Shown: piece after piece, positions 45,882 through 54,774 of the stretch | How positions within the stretch are numbered: position 1 is the stretch's first letter | Layout: every line of letters starts with the position of its first letter | Assembly (NCBI RefSeq): GCF_026646375.1 | Contig: NZ_JAIPPU010000018.1 | Span: forward strand, 1-64,000 | Reading direction: 5' to 3' | Source: Acetobacterium wieringae | GTDB taxonomy: Bacteria > Bacillota > Clostridia > Eubacteriales > Eubacteriaceae | DNA length: 64,000 bases | Made by a program: the position numbers and the translations under genes | The notes under the pieces: model-generated | Seen by the model: only the letters and a program-made list of their open reading frames with translations | What the model was told of the DNA's origin: nothing | Database searches by the model: none

Positions 45882-47318
45882 ATGGAATATGAAATTGTCA
45901 TTGGAATGGAAATCCATGTGGAGTTAGGCACAAAAACAAAGATATTCTGTTCGTGTCCAACCGAGTTTGGTCAGGATGAAAACACCCATACCTGTCCGGT
46001 GTGTTTGGGGATGCCGGGAGTCTTGCCGGTACTTAATGAAAAAGTGGTTGAGTATGCCACCCGGGCCGGTTTAGCACTGAATTGTGAAATTGCTCATTTT
46101 AGCAAGATGGATCGAAAAAACTATTTCTATCCGGATTTGCCCAAAGCTTATCAAACCTCGCAATTTGATTTGCCGATTTGTACCGGTGGTGCAGTCGGCA
46201 TTGAAGTCGACGGAGTTAAAAAAGATATTGGGATTACCCGCATCCATATCGAAGAAGATGCCGGTAAGCTGCTTCACGAATCGGCTGATGGAACTCTGTT
46301 GGATGTCAACCGTTGTGGCGTCCCCTTGATTGAGATCGTCACTGAGCCGGACCTGCGCAGTGCCGAGGAAGCGCGGGCCTTTGCTGAAAAGGTTCGGAAT
46401 ATTCTGGAATATACCGGGGTTTCTGACTGTAAGATGGAACAGGGCTCGATGCGTTTTGACGTGAATCTGTCAATTCGTGAAAAGGGCACCGAAGTGTTGG
46501 GAACCCGAACCGAAATGAAAAACCTGAACTCTTTCCGGGCATTGATCCGAGCTGTTCAGTATGAAAGTAAACGCCAGATTATCGAACTTAAAAAAGGACG
46601 GGAAATCATCCAGGAAACCCGTAAATGGGATGATACCAAAGGGGTTTCCTCATCGCTTCGAAGCAAGGAAGAAGCCCACGATTATCGGTATTTTCCGGAA
46701 CCGGATCTGGTACCGATTGTGTTGGAACCGTCCTATATTGAAAGAATTAAAAGTAAACTGCCGGAATTGCCGGAAGCTAAAAAGAAGCGTTATGTGGAAG
46801 AATATAAACTGCCGGAATATGATGCCGGGGTGCTGACGACCACTGGTGTTACCGCCCGCTTCTTTGAAGAAGCAGTGGCTTTGTATAACGAACCTAAACA
46901 GATTTCGAACTGGATGATGGTGGAAATTCCGCCACTGTTAAAAGAAAATGAACAGAGCATGGAAACCATCACCATTACCCCGGCGCTATTGGTGGAACTT
47001 TTGAAACTTGTCAGGGACAAAGTCATCAGTGGAACCAGCGGCAAGGAAGTTTTAAAAGAAATGTTTGTTTCCGGTAAAAATGCCGGTGATATCGTAAAAG
47101 AACAGGGACTGGCGCAGATGAGCGATACCGGTGAGCTGGAAGCGATCATCGAAAAAATTGTTGCGGATAATCCCAAATCGGTTGAAGATATCGGGGCTGG
47201 TAATGAAAAAGCGTATGGTTTCTTAACCGGACAGGTGATGAAGGCCACCAAGGGAAAGGCGAATGCTCAGGTTGCCAACGAAATTATTCGGGCGGTTGTT
47301 GCCAGACATTTGGCTTAA
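45882..47318 (+). CDS. gatB: Asp-tRNA(Asn)/Glu-tRNA(Gln) amidotransferase subunit B
   Basis: GatB activates the tRNA-bound Glu or Asp by phosphorylation and completes amide formation. It opens with EIVIGMEIHVELGTKTKIFCSC and has zinc-site cysteines in CSCP and CPVC, followed by LGMPGVLPVLN and YFPEPDL. The C-terminal YqeY-like tail binds tRNA. The length of 478 aa is normal. GGAGG lies at the end of gatA. It closes the gat operon. Confidence 0.97.
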   Translation: MEYEIVIGMEIHVELGTKTKIFCSCPTEFGQDENTHTCPVCLGMPGVLPVLNEKVVEYATRAGLALNCEIAHFSKMDRKNYFYPDLPKAYQTSQFDLPICTGGAVGIEVDGVKKDIGITRIHIEEDAGKLLHESADGTLLDVNRCGVPLIEIVTEPDLRSAEEARAFAEKVRNILEYTGVSDCKMEQGSMRFDVNLSIREKGTEVLGTRTEMKNLNSFRALIRAVQYESKRQIIELKKGREIIQETRKWDDTKGVSSSLRSKEEAHDYRYFPEPDLVPIVLEPSYIERIKSKLPELPEAKKKRYVEEYKLPEYDAGVLTTTGVTARFFEEAVALYNEPKQISNWMMVEIPPLLKENEQSMETITITPALLVELLKLVRDKVISGTSGKEVLKEMFVSGKNAGDIVKEQGLAQMSDTGELEAIIEKIVADNPKSVEDIGAGNEKAYGFLTGQVMKATKGKANAQVANEIIRAVVARHLA

Positions 47319-47360
47319 GATGCGTTAACGGGGATAGTATTAAAAACGAAAATTTTGACT

Positions 47361-47392
47361 AAGGGATTATTGCATCGTTGCAGTAATCCCTT
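47361..47392. other. Hairpin between gatB and rph
   Basis: AAGGGATTATTGCA at 47361-47374 pairs with TGCAGTAATCCCTT at 47379-47392. It is followed on the plus strand by A-rich sequence, not T-rich, so it is not a standard terminator. It may be a processing or stabilising stem, or a weak transcription barrier. Confidence 0.5.
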
Positions 47393-47421
47393 AAAAAATA
47401 ATTAACAAAAAAAGGAAGAAT

Positions 47422-48171
47422 ATGGAAAATAGTGAGATAATAGAAATGGAACAACAACGAATCGACGGTCGGGCGGCCAATGAATTACGACCGATGCGGG
47501 TGACCCGCAACTTTATTAAGCATGCCCAGGGGTCAGTACTGATCGAAGTGGGTGATACCAAGGTTATTTGTACTGCAATGGTGGAGGATAAGGTGCCGCC
47601 ATTTTTAAAAGGCCAAAAAAAGGGCTGGGTTACTGCCGAGTATGAAATGTTGCCAGCGTCGACCAATACCCGCAAAAGCCGAGATCGAAATCGCGGTAAA
47701 ATTGATGGTCGAACCATGGAAATTCAGCGCTTAATCGGTCGGAGTCTGCGATCCGTCATTGATCAGACCATGCTCGGGGAACGAACCATCTGGATCGATT
47801 GCGATGTGATTCAGGCCGACGGTGGAACCCGAACGGCAGCAATTACCGGCTCATTTCTGGCGCTTCATGATGCCCTATCAGGGTTGATCGAGGCCGGGAA
47901 AATTGCCGAAATGCCGATTACCAATTATGTTGCTGCCACCAGTGTGGGAATTTATCAGGGCGAAGCCGTTGTTGATCTGTGTTATGTAGAAGATTCAAAT
48001 GCCGAGGTGGATATGAATATGGTGATGACCGAAGCTGGCGAAATCATTGAAATACAGGGCACTGGTGAAGAACGGCCCTTTAAAAAGGAAGAACTGCAAA
48101 AACTATTGGAGTTGGGTGAAGCGAGCATCAAAAGAATCATCGCCTTCCAGAAAGATACATTACAGGATTAA
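47422..48171 (+). CDS. rph: Ribonuclease PH
   Basis: RNase PH trims tRNA 3' ends by phosphorolysis. The N-terminus has [19 protein letters not shown], the core has [19 protein letters not shown] and [27 protein letters not shown], and the phosphate-binding region [13 protein letters not shown] follows. The 249 aa start with a nine-residue extension before the second methionine (47449), which could be an alternative start. AGGAAG precedes 47422. It lies in a common gene group with rdgB and the phosphodiesterase. Confidence 0.96.
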   Translation: MENSEIIEMEQQRIDGRAANELRPMRVTRNFIKHAQGSVLIEVGDTKVICTAMVEDKVPPFLKGQKKGWVTAEYEMLPASTNTRKSRDRNRGKIDGRTMEIQRLIGRSLRSVIDQTMLGERTIWIDCDVIQADGGTRTAAITGSFLALHDALSGLIEAGKIAEMPITNYVAATSVGIYQGEAVVDLCYVEDSNAEVDMNMVMTEAGEIIEIQGTGEERPFKKEELQKLLELGEASIKRIIAFQKDTLQD

Positions 48172-48178
48172 CGGGTAA

Positions 48179-48784
48179 ATGATAATGAGAACGATACTGT
48201 TAGCGACTGGAAATCAGGATAAGGCCAAAGAGTTAAAAGCAATGCTGGGCGACGATTTTGAAGTCATGACGATGAAAGATTTAAATATTGATCTGGATAT
48301 TATTGAAGATGGGCTGACCTTTGAAGCGAATGCGCTGATCAAGGTACGGGCCTTGCAGCCCTATGTTCAGGGCAAAGAGCTGATTATTATGGGAGACGAT
48401 TCCGGTTTGTCGGTAGACTGCCTTGGTGGAGCCCCGGGAATCTATTCAGCCCGTTATGCTGGCGACAATGTCAGTTATGAAGACAATAATAATAAACTCC
48501 TAAAAGAAATGGCCGACGTGCCGGACTGGCAGCGGGGCGCTGCCTTTATCACAGTCATTGCGATGATTTTGCCGGATGGTCGGGAGTTGACCTGTGAAGG
48601 ATTGGTTCGGGGAAAAATTGCCAGCAACTATTGTGGCAGCGGGGGATTTGGCTATGATCCACTTTTTATTCATGAGGCATCCGGACGTTGCTATGGTGAC
48701 ATGAGCAAGGAAGAAAAAAACCGCCTCAGTCACCGGGCCGTTGCCATTAAAAAGGCCCGGGAACTGCTGAATCAGGCACTATAA
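48179..48784 (+). CDS. rdgB: XTP/dITP diphosphatase (RdgB/HAM1 family)
   Basis: This enzyme removes non-canonical purine nucleotides from the pool. The family motif LLATGNQDKAKELKAML is at the N-terminus, GDDSGLSVDCLGGAPGIYSARYAG is near 75-98, and the C-terminal GGFGYDPLF and SHRAVAIKKA complete it. The length of 201 aa is normal. Only seven bases separate it from rph. The next gene is a YfcE-like phosphodiesterase, a frequent neighbour. Confidence 0.95.
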   Translation: MIMRTILLATGNQDKAKELKAMLGDDFEVMTMKDLNIDLDIIEDGLTFEANALIKVRALQPYVQGKELIIMGDDSGLSVDCLGGAPGIYSARYAGDNVSYEDNNNKLLKEMADVPDWQRGAAFITVIAMILPDGRELTCEGLVRGKIASNYCGSGGFGYDPLFIHEASGRCYGDMSKEEKNRLSHRAVAIKKARELLNQAL

Positions 48785-48843
48785 AAAAACTCGACAATGG
48801 AGGGTTTTTATTTACACGGAAAGAATAAGGGATGGGGGATAAA

Positions 48844-49329
48844 ATGAAAATTGGCGTAATGAGTGACAGCCACGGCAATCTGAAAGCTGTAAAACAGGCC
48901 GTTGAAGAAATGGGTCCGGTGGATGTCATTATCCATTTGGGGGATTATGTGGAAGATGCGCTGTATCTGCGAACGATCACGAACGCCCCCGTTCACATCT
49001 TAAAGGGCAACTTGGACTCGTTTGCTGATCAGGGTAGTATGTCACTGGAAACCACATTAGGTGGGTTTAGAGTGTTTGCCTGTCATGGTCATAAACACGG
49101 GGTCAAGAATGATCTGCATCATCTTTACTATGCCGGGTTGGAAAAGAGTGCGCAAGTGATTCTCTATGGACATACCCACCACGCTTACATTGAAGATGAT
49201 GGACAGGTGTTGCTGATGAACCCCGGTTCAGTAGGGGCACCCCGCTTGGATGATCCCGCAAGCTATGGGCTGATTACCATTGAAGCGGGGGAAATTGAGG
49301 CTAAAATCATCCCGCTTTGGAATGATTGA
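48844..49329 (+). CDS. YfcE/MJ0936-type metallophosphoesterase
   Basis: This is a small phosphodiesterase with a two-metal centre. It has MSDSHGN near residue 7, LGDYVEDA, LKGNLDS, CHGHKHG and GHTHHA, which give the metal-binding set of the family. The 161-aa start at 48844 follows GGGGGA; an in-frame ATG at 48832 is possible but lies in the binding site. The natural substrate is unknown in most species. It probably shares a transcript with rph and rdgB. Confidence 0.9.
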   Translation: MKIGVMSDSHGNLKAVKQAVEEMGPVDVIIHLGDYVEDALYLRTITNAPVHILKGNLDSFADQGSMSLETTLGGFRVFACHGHKHGVKNDLHHLYYAGLEKSAQVILYGHTHHAYIEDDGQVLLMNPGSVGAPRLDDPASYGLITIEAGEIEAKIIPLWND

Positions 49330-49354
49330 CCATAACAGAAAAAGGAGACAAGCG

Positions 49355-50260
49355 ATGCTCAGTGTAAGAGATGTATCAATGACCTATCAAAAAGGAAAAA
49401 AAGAGGCTTTAAAAAACATCAATTTAGAAATTGCTGAAGGGGAATTCACAGCCCTGTTGGGACAAAATGGGGCGGGCAAAAGCACTTTAATCAATATTCT
49501 GGCCGGCAATGTGAAAAAGACCCGGGGAAGTGTCAGTATCGGTGGTTATGATCTTGATAAGAAGGAACTGGAAACAAAAAAGATTATCGGCATCGTGCCT
49601 CAGGATACGGGTTATGATTTTGTATTTACTGTTGATGAAGCCCTGAAAAAGCAATCCGGTTACTTTGGGATTAAAAACAACAAGGCCTATATTGATGAAA
49701 TTCTGGAGGCTCTGTACTTAACTGAAAAACGTAGTGCCCGCATCCGTGATTTGTCTGGGGGGATGCGCAGACGGTTTCTGATTGCCAAGGCGCTGGTTCA
49801 TAAGCCCAAAATCCTGATTCTCGATGAGCCAACAGCGGGTGTTGATATTGAAATGCGACATACCTTATATGATTTTCTGGTCAAGCTGCATCAGTTTGGA
49901 ACCACGATTATTCTGACCACCCACTATATTGAAGAAGCCGAAAAGCTGTGCAAACGGATTGTAATTATTGATGGCGGGAAAATTATTGCTGATGAACCCA
50001 AAGAAGAACTGATGGATGCCTTTTCCCGGGAGTCGATCATCGAGGTTCACTTTGATCAGGTGCTTAATCTGGCCGACTTTGATTTTTTAAGTGACTATCA
50101 TCCGCATATCGAAGATAAAACCAGGCTGCAGCTGAAAGCCTCAAAAAACGACTTGTCCAAAGTCTTTAGGCAATTATCAGAGAAAAATATGGAATTCACT
50201 AATCTGGTGGTGGAAAGACCAAAACTGGAAGATATTTATTTAAATATTATTAAACATTAG
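49355..50260 (+). CDS. ABC-2 type transporter ATP-binding protein
   Basis: The start is ATG 49355, seven bases or so after AAGGAGAC. The 301-aa protein has Walker A GQNGAGKST (about 38-46), the signature LSGGMRRR near 137, Walker B ILILDEPTAGVD and the switch histidine in LTTHYIEE. A C-terminal extension of about 80 residues is typical of the DrrA/NatA type. The integral permease follows nine bases later. Such pairs export lipids, sugars or drugs; no substrate hint is present. Confidence 0.93.
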   Translation: MLSVRDVSMTYQKGKKEALKNINLEIAEGEFTALLGQNGAGKSTLINILAGNVKKTRGSVSIGGYDLDKKELETKKIIGIVPQDTGYDFVFTVDEALKKQSGYFGIKNNKAYIDEILEALYLTEKRSARIRDLSGGMRRRFLIAKALVHKPKILILDEPTAGVDIEMRHTLYDFLVKLHQFGTTIILTTHYIEEAEKLCKRIVIIDGGKIIADEPKEELMDAFSRESIIEVHFDQVLNLADFDFLSDYHPHIEDKTRLQLKASKNDLSKVFRQLSEKNMEFTNLVVERPKLEDIYLNIIKH

Positions 50261-50268
50261 GAGGGCAG

Positions 50269-51051
50269 ATGAAAAGTAGAATTTTTTATAACAGAGTTGG
50301 ATTTACAACCCTCTTAAATAAAGAAATCCATCGGTTTATGAAGGTTCCGGTACAGACAGTACTGGCGCCACTGATTTCGAATATATTATATATGCTGATA
50401 TTCGGGGGAATGCTGCAAACCAGAGAAGTCGGGATTGATGGAATCAGCTATCTCAATTTTTTGGTTCCGGGTTTAGCGACGATGGGAGCAATTTTTGCGG
50501 CTTTTCAAAATCCGGCTTTTTCAATGATCTCACAAAAATTTCAGAACACCATACAGGATTTAAACAGCTACCCCATCTCACTGGCAGAAAAGATTCTGGC
50601 CTTCGTCTTTGGCGGGATGTTTCGTGGGGTACTGGTTGGTATTCTGACATATGTGGCGACGATATTTTTCGTAGGTTATGAAGTTGCATATCCAATCTTT
50701 TTTATCCTCTCGCTGACAGCAACGTCCTTTGTTTTTGCTTCGGTGGGTTTAATTGCCGGTCTTGTTTTAGATAATTTTGAAAAGATGAATTTTGCTTTAG
50801 CAATTATTATCACGCCACTTACCTATTTAGGTGGGGTCTTCTTTGAGGTTTCAAAATTACCGGGATTTTTGGCCAATCTAATCTATTTCAATCCGATCTT
50901 TCCGCTGGTTAATGTTTCCCGATACGCCTATATTGGCGTCTGTGAAGGCAATATTGTGATCCATGTTCTTTTGACAATGGGATTGCTGATCAGTTCATTT
51001 TTTGTAGCGGCCTATATTTTCAAAAAAGGTGTTGGGATTAAAATAGTTTAA
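50269..51051 (+). CDS. ABC-2 type transporter permease
   Basis: This is the membrane partner of the preceding ATPase. The 260-aa protein has about six hydrophobic segments (near 30-50, 62-82, 105-125, 140-165, 170-190 and 230-252) and the family stretch PLTYLGGVFFEVSKLPGFL followed by NPIFPLVNVSRYAYIG. GGAGGGC lies a few bases upstream. The pair is followed by the tRNA cluster with its own promoter, and no strong terminator is visible in between. Confidence 0.9.
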   Translation: MKSRIFYNRVGFTTLLNKEIHRFMKVPVQTVLAPLISNILYMLIFGGMLQTREVGIDGISYLNFLVPGLATMGAIFAAFQNPAFSMISQKFQNTIQDLNSYPISLAEKILAFVFGGMFRGVLVGILTYVATIFFVGYEVAYPIFFILSLTATSFVFASVGLIAGLVLDNFEKMNFALAIIITPLTYLGGVFFEVSKLPGFLANLIYFNPIFPLVNVSRYAYIGVCEGNIVIHVLLTMGLLISSFFVAAYIFKKGVGIKIV

Positions 51052-51117
51052 GCTTTTTTTGGGTTCAGATTGATCGGGTTTTGAGAGCGCAAAAAACAAA
51101 AAATAATTAAAAAAGAG

Positions 51118-51146
51118 TTGACAACACTTGATATTTCAAGTATACT
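51118..51146 (+). promoter_or_regulatory. Consensus promoter of the tRNA cluster
   Basis: TTGACA at 51118-51123, 17-base spacer, TATACT at 51141-51146. The first tRNA begins 26 bases after the -10. Confidence 0.9.
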
Positions 51147-51171
51147 AACACTTGTCTCTAAGAGAGGCAAT

Positions 51172-51245
51172 GCGGGTGTAGCTCAGTGGTAGAGCCCTGG
51201 CCTTCCAAGCCAGTCGCGAGGGTTCGATTCCCTTCACCCGCTCCA
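51172..51245 (+). tRNA. tRNA-Gly (TCC)
   Basis: The acceptor GCGGGTG pairs with CACCCGC, with an encoded CCA. The anticodon stem CTGGC/GCCAG holds loop CTTCCAA with anticodon TCC at 51204-51206. The T arm has GGTTCGATTCC. First gene of a five-tRNA operon. Confidence 0.96.
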
Positions 51246-51264
51246 TTTTTGCGAAAAGGATTGA

Positions 51265-51341
51265 GCGCCTGTAGCTCAGTAGGATAGAGCAACGGCCTTC
51301 TAAGCCGTGTGCCAGGGGTTCGAATCCCTTCAGGCGCACCA
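51265..51341 (+). tRNA. tRNA-Arg (TCT)
   Basis: The acceptor GCGCCTG pairs with CAGGCGC, with encoded CCA. The anticodon loop CTTCTAA carries TCT, reading AGA/AGG. All arms fold normally. Confidence 0.96.
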
Positions 51342-51366
51342 TTGTTTCATATTGTTTTTATATCGT

Positions 51367-51444
51367 GGTGGGTATAGTTCAATCGGTTAGAGCGCCAGAT
51401 TGTGGTTCTGGATGTTGTGGGTTCGAGTCCCATTATCCACCCCA
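51367..51444 (+). tRNA. tRNA-His (GTG)
   Basis: The acceptor GTGGGTA pairs with TATCCAC, the extra G at -1 faces C73 as expected for His, and CCA is encoded. The anticodon loop TTGTGGT carries GTG. Confidence 0.95.
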
Positions 51445-51469
51445 TTTTTTATATCGTCATTGTTTTTAT

Positions 51470-51546
51470 AGGGGTATAGCCAAGTTGGTAAGGCACCAGA
51501 TTTTGATTCTGGCATTTCGTAGGTTCGAGTCCTGCTACCCCTGCCA
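51470..51546 (+). tRNA. tRNA-Gln (TTG)
   Basis: The acceptor AGGGGTA pairs with TACCCCT, discriminator G, CCA encoded. The anticodon loop TTTTGAT carries TTG. In organisms using GatCAB this tRNA is usually first charged with Glu, and the gat operon lies 4 kb away. Confidence 0.95.
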
Positions 51547-51580
51547 TTTTTATTACGCAGAGAAGAGAATAACTTTATCT

Positions 51581-51656
51581 GACCCATTAGCTCAGTTGGT
51601 AGAGCATCTGACTTTTAATCAGGGTGTCGGGCGTTCAAGTCGCCCATGGGTCACCA
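51581..51656 (+). tRNA. tRNA-Lys (TTT)
   Basis: The acceptor GACCCAT pairs with ATGGGTC, with encoded CCA. The anticodon loop CTTTTAA carries TTT. Last gene of the cluster. Confidence 0.96.
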
Positions 51657-51667
51657 TTTAAAAACAC

Positions 51668-51691
51668 AACCGCAGTGATTGCGGTTTTTTT
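51668..51691 (+). terminator. Terminator of the tRNA cluster
   Basis: AACCGCA at 51668-51674 pairs with TGCGGTT at 51680-51686, and a T-run follows. Confidence 0.9.
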
Positions 51692-51790
51692 ATTTTTTGA
51701 AAAATTAAAATGATGAAATGTTGTTTTATAAGGGGTTGGGGGTATAAAAGTGAGATCAGAAGCAACAGTCAACATCAGTAAGGAGCAGCG

Positions 51791-52531
51791 ATGAAGGAAA
51801 GAATAACCGTTAAGAAAATTGTAAAAATAATCGGAATTACATTGGTAGCTTTGGTCATCGGGTTATTGACGTATTTGGGGGATTACTATCATGCTGACCA
51901 AACGGCTCATGACGCTCTGGTTTCAAGTGATCAGGTCAATGTTCGAGAGGAAGGTAATTTGACAATCTTTATGCCAACAGCAGGTCAGTATGAAACAGGT
52001 TTTATTTTTTATCCCGGGGGTAAGGTGGAAGACATCGCTTATGCACCGTTAGTGCGGACATTGGCAGAACAAGGCTACCCGGCAGTGATTGTTGGCATGC
52101 CCTTTAATCTGGCCGTGTTTAATATAAATGGAGCTGATGCGGTGATGGAAGCAATGCCGGAGATTAAAAATTGGATTATGGTTGGGCACTCACTGGGCGG
52201 GGCGATGGCCTCAGACTATTTGGCTGGACACGAAGATCAGGTATCCGGGTTGGTGCTCTTAGGCGCATATCCGAATGAACCGCTGACACGGAGCAGTCAT
52301 CCGGTTCTAAGCCTCTATGGCAGTGCCGATCAGATTATTAATCAACAGGGTCTGGCCAAAGGCCGGGATAAGATGCCGCAAGAAGCCAGCTATTATGAAA
52401 TTGCTGGGGGTAATCACAGTGGCTTTGGTAATTATGGATTACAGGCTGGCGATGGCGTAGCATCGATCACCCCGATTGAACAGCAAGCCATCACGGTCAA
52501 AAAAATGTTGGAAATCTGGAAAGGAAACTGA
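51791..52531 (+). CDS. Membrane-anchored alpha/beta hydrolase
   Basis: A signal anchor lies at about residues 9-29. The catalytic nucleophile is S134 in GHSLGGAM, the acid is probably in LYGSADQI and the histidine in GGNHSGFGNYG. This arrangement, with the late GNHSGFGNYG motif, matches the group of dienelactone-like hydrolases annotated simply as alpha/beta hydrolase. The substrate is unknown. AAGGAGCAGCG precedes the ATG. It ends one base before msrA starts, so the two are probably cotranscribed. Confidence 0.85.
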   Translation: MKERITVKKIVKIIGITLVALVIGLLTYLGDYYHADQTAHDALVSSDQVNVREEGNLTIFMPTAGQYETGFIFYPGGKVEDIAYAPLVRTLAEQGYPAVIVGMPFNLAVFNINGADAVMEAMPEIKNWIMVGHSLGGAMASDYLAGHEDQVSGLVLLGAYPNEPLTRSSHPVLSLYGSADQIINQQGLAKGRDKMPQEASYYEIAGGNHSGFGNYGLQAGDGVASITPIEQQAITVKKMLEIWKGN

Positions 52532-52532
52532 T

Positions 52533-53081
52533 ATGATAAAAGATAATTCAAACAAGAATGTCAGAGAAATCACCTTGGCTGGCGGCTGTTTCTGGGGAAC
52601 GGAAATGTATTTTAAAGCCATTAGAGGAGTCGTTAAAACCGAGGTTGGTTATGCCAATGGTAAAACCCAAAATCCCACCTACGAGGATGTCTGTCATCAC
52701 AATACCGGACATGCCGAGGTGGTTAAGGTAACCTATGACAATCAGGTGATCAGCCTACCATTTCTGCTAGGTATGTATTTTGAAGTCATCGATCCGGTTG
52801 CCGTGAATCGTCAGGGAAACGATGTGGGAATTCAATATCGCACGGGTATTTACTATTCGGATCCTGCCGATAAAGCAGTGATCTTAGAGTCAGTTCAGGC
52901 ATTAAGGATGGAATATGGGGTGCCGCTGGCCATCGAAGTGCTGCCACTGGAAAATTACAGTGCAGCAGAGGTCTATCACCAGGAATATCTAAAAAAGAAT
53001 CCCGGAGGGTATTGTCATATTGGCAATCGTGAGTTTAAAAAGGCCGCCGTAGCTCGGGATCCATCCATAAATAACGAATGA
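52533..53081 (+). CDS. msrA: Peptide methionine sulfoxide reductase A
   Basis: MsrA reduces the S form of methionine sulfoxide in proteins. The start ATG 52533 lies just after the hydrolase stop; a longer reading from 52476 overlaps that gene. The catalytic C19 is in GGCFWGTE, with EVGYANG, YEDVCHHNTGHAEVV and IQYRTGIYY following. The length of 182 aa fits. GGAAAGGAA precedes the start. No msrB domain is attached. Confidence 0.95.
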   Translation: MIKDNSNKNVREITLAGGCFWGTEMYFKAIRGVVKTEVGYANGKTQNPTYEDVCHHNTGHAEVVKVTYDNQVISLPFLLGMYFEVIDPVAVNRQGNDVGIQYRTGIYYSDPADKAVILESVQALRMEYGVPLAIEVLPLENYSAAEVYHQEYLKKNPGGYCHIGNREFKKAAVARDPSINNE

Positions 53082-53093
53082 AAAGAGAAGAGC

Positions 53094-53462
53094 ATGAGTA
53101 TTATTGGTAATATTATCTGGATTATTTTTGGGGGCCTGATTATGGCAATTGGCTGGTTTTTAGCTGGAATTCTTTGCTGCATCACGATTATTGGGATTCC
53201 TCTGGGATTGCAAGCCTTTAAAATGGCCCAGCTGGTGCTCTGGCCATTTGGAAAAACGGTCGACTATTCACAGATGGGAACGGGTTCGGTGATCCTGAAT
53301 ATTTTATGGATCTTGATTTTTGGCTGGGGACTGGCGGCGGCATCGGCGATTCTGGGGATTATCTATTGCATTACCCTGATTGGGATCCCATTTGGACTGC
53401 AGTGGTTTAAGTTTGCCAAGCTGGCATTGTTTCCCTTTGGCGCACAAATTACCGATATTTAA
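53094..53462 (+). CDS. YccF-family inner membrane protein
   Basis: The protein has 122 aa with two copies of a hydrophobic repeat unit: INIIW-x-GGL...CCITIIGIPLGLQAFKMAQLVLWPFGK and its second copy IYCITLIGIPFGLQWFKFAKLALFPFG. The repeated GIPxGLQxFKxAxLxxxPFG motif defines the YccF family of unknown function. GAAGAGC precedes the ATG closely. It is last in the hydrolase-msrA-yccF group. Confidence 0.88.
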   Translation: MSIIGNIIWIIFGGLIMAIGWFLAGILCCITIIGIPLGLQAFKMAQLVLWPFGKTVDYSQMGTGSVILNILWILIFGWGLAAASAILGIIYCITLIGIPFGLQWFKFAKLALFPFGAQITDI

Positions 53463-53484
53463 GGTAGGGATTGTGCTATTGGGC

Positions 53485-53545
53485 TTGACAAGAAAATCAA
53501 ATCGAGACTATAATAAACGGTGGGTGTGTTTAAAACCCACTGTTT
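53485..53545 (+). promoter_or_regulatory. Promoter of the methionine transporter operon with 5' hairpin
   Basis: TTGACA at 53485-53490, 18-base spacer, TATAAT at 53509-53514. The transcript would start at about 53521 and begin with a hairpin, GTGGGT paired with ACCCAC, followed by TGTTTTTAAT. The leader runs on for about 165-220 bases with more inverted repeats (ACTGTC/GACAGT near 53613-53640). I see no S-box core. Confidence 0.65.
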
Positions 53546-53685
53546 TTAATAGGACTTATGTTATTGTGACGATCGGCAACGGCAATGTGTAATAGGCAAA
53601 ACGATTGACGGAGTGACTGTCAGAAAATGGCGGACAGTTTGAAACTTTCGTGTTGTCAAGTAGCTAAACAAAGCCGGAATGACTG

Positions 53686-54774
53686 ATGGTAATTAAGTTT
53701 ATTAAAACGAATAAATTTATTAGGTGTAGGAGGGGTAGGAACATCGAAACAGAAAAGACGTCCCTGAAACCCATCATTGAAATAAAAGATCTGGGGAAAA
53801 CCTTTCGTCCTAAAAGTGGCGAAGTAAAGGCTTTGGATGGGATCAACCTAAGCATTAACCAGGGCGATATTTATGGGATTATTGGTATGAGTGGAGCTGG
53901 CAAAAGCACTCTCGTTCGTTGTATCAATCTTCTTGAAAAGCCCACCAGTGGTAGCGTTTTCATTGATGGACAGGATATTTCAAAAATTAGCGAAAAAGAA
54001 CTGCGAACCGTGCGTTATTCAGTAGGCATGATTTTTCAGCAATTTAATTTGCTGATGCAACGCACCGCCGAAAAAAACATTCTCTTTCCTCTGGAAATTG
54101 CCGGAGTGGATAAAGAAACGGCCAAAAAAAGAGCGGCTGAATTGTTGGAACTGGTGGGCCTGCCCGATAAAGCCAAGGCGTATCCGGCGCAGTTGTCCGG
54201 AGGTCAAAAGCAACGGATTGCCATCGCCCGGGCGTTGGCCAATAATCCCAAAATTTTGTTGTGTGATGAGGCCACCTCGGCCCTGGATCCCTCGACCACC
54301 AATTCAATTCTTAAGCTGTTAAAAGAAATTAATCATAAATTGGGGATCACGATTGTGATCATCACCCATGAAATGAGTGTGGTGGAGCAGATCTGCAGCC
54401 ATGTGGCGATCATCGATAAAAGCCGGATTGCTGAAGATGGCGAAGTTGAAGAAATTTTTAAAAATCCGAAAACCGAGATTGCCAAAAAAATGATTTATTC
54501 CGAGGGTGATCAAGGGCCGGTAGTAATGGGTAAGAACACCTATCGGGTCGTATTTGATGAAAAATCATCCAGTGACTCGGTGATGGCAAAAATGGTTCTG
54601 GAAACAAAATGCCTGGTGAATATTCTCCATGCCGATATGAAAAATATCGATGGTTTCGCTTTTGGACAAATGGTGATTCAATTGCCCGAGGATGAGTTGA
54701 GTGCGGCCCGGGCCATTAATTATTTGCGATCGCATCAAATTACGGTTGAGGAGGTGAGCGCTCATGTGGGATAG
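53686..54774 (+). CDS. metN: Methionine ABC transporter ATP-binding protein
   Basis: MetN drives uptake of methionine with MetI and MetQ. Walker A GMSGAGKST, signature LSGGQKQRIAIARAL and Walker B ILLCDEATSALDPST are present, and a C-terminal NIL ligand-sensing domain (about 285-362) gives feedback control. The start is uncertain. ATG 53686 has only a weak site and gives an unusual 19-residue basic extension. AGGAGG at 53728-53733 instead points to an ATC at 53743 (nine-base spacing), where no ATG, GTG or TTG exists in frame. The stop overlaps metI. Confidence 0.9.
   Translation: MVIKFIKTNKFIRCRRGRNIETEKTSLKPIIEIKDLGKTFRPKSGEVKALDGINLSINQGDIYGIIGMSGAGKSTLVRCINLLEKPTSGSVFIDGQDISKISEKELRTVRYSVGMIFQQFNLLMQRTAEKNILFPLEIAGVDKETAKKRAAELLELVGLPDKAKAYPAQLSGGQKQRIAIARALANNPKILLCDEATSALDPSTTNSILKLLKEINHKLGITIVIITHEMSVVEQICSHVAIIDKSRIAEDGEVEEIFKNPKTEIAKKMIYSEGDQGPVVMGKNTYRVVFDEKSSSDSVMAKMVLETKCLVNILHADMKNIDGFAFGQMVIQLPEDELSAARAINYLRSHQITVEEVSAHVG

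Noticed and set aside
47361-47392. Terminator between gatB and rph
   Set aside because: The hairpin is real but is followed by A-rich sequence; I list it as a hairpin only.
53631-53641. GGCGGACAGTT shared with the 162-bp repeat
   Set aside because: Only 11 bases match and the flanks do not, so I do not call it a third copy.
53521-53686. S-box (SAM riboswitch) before metN
   Set aside because: The AGAGAGGTGGAGGGA-type core and the conserved P2-P4 arms are absent.
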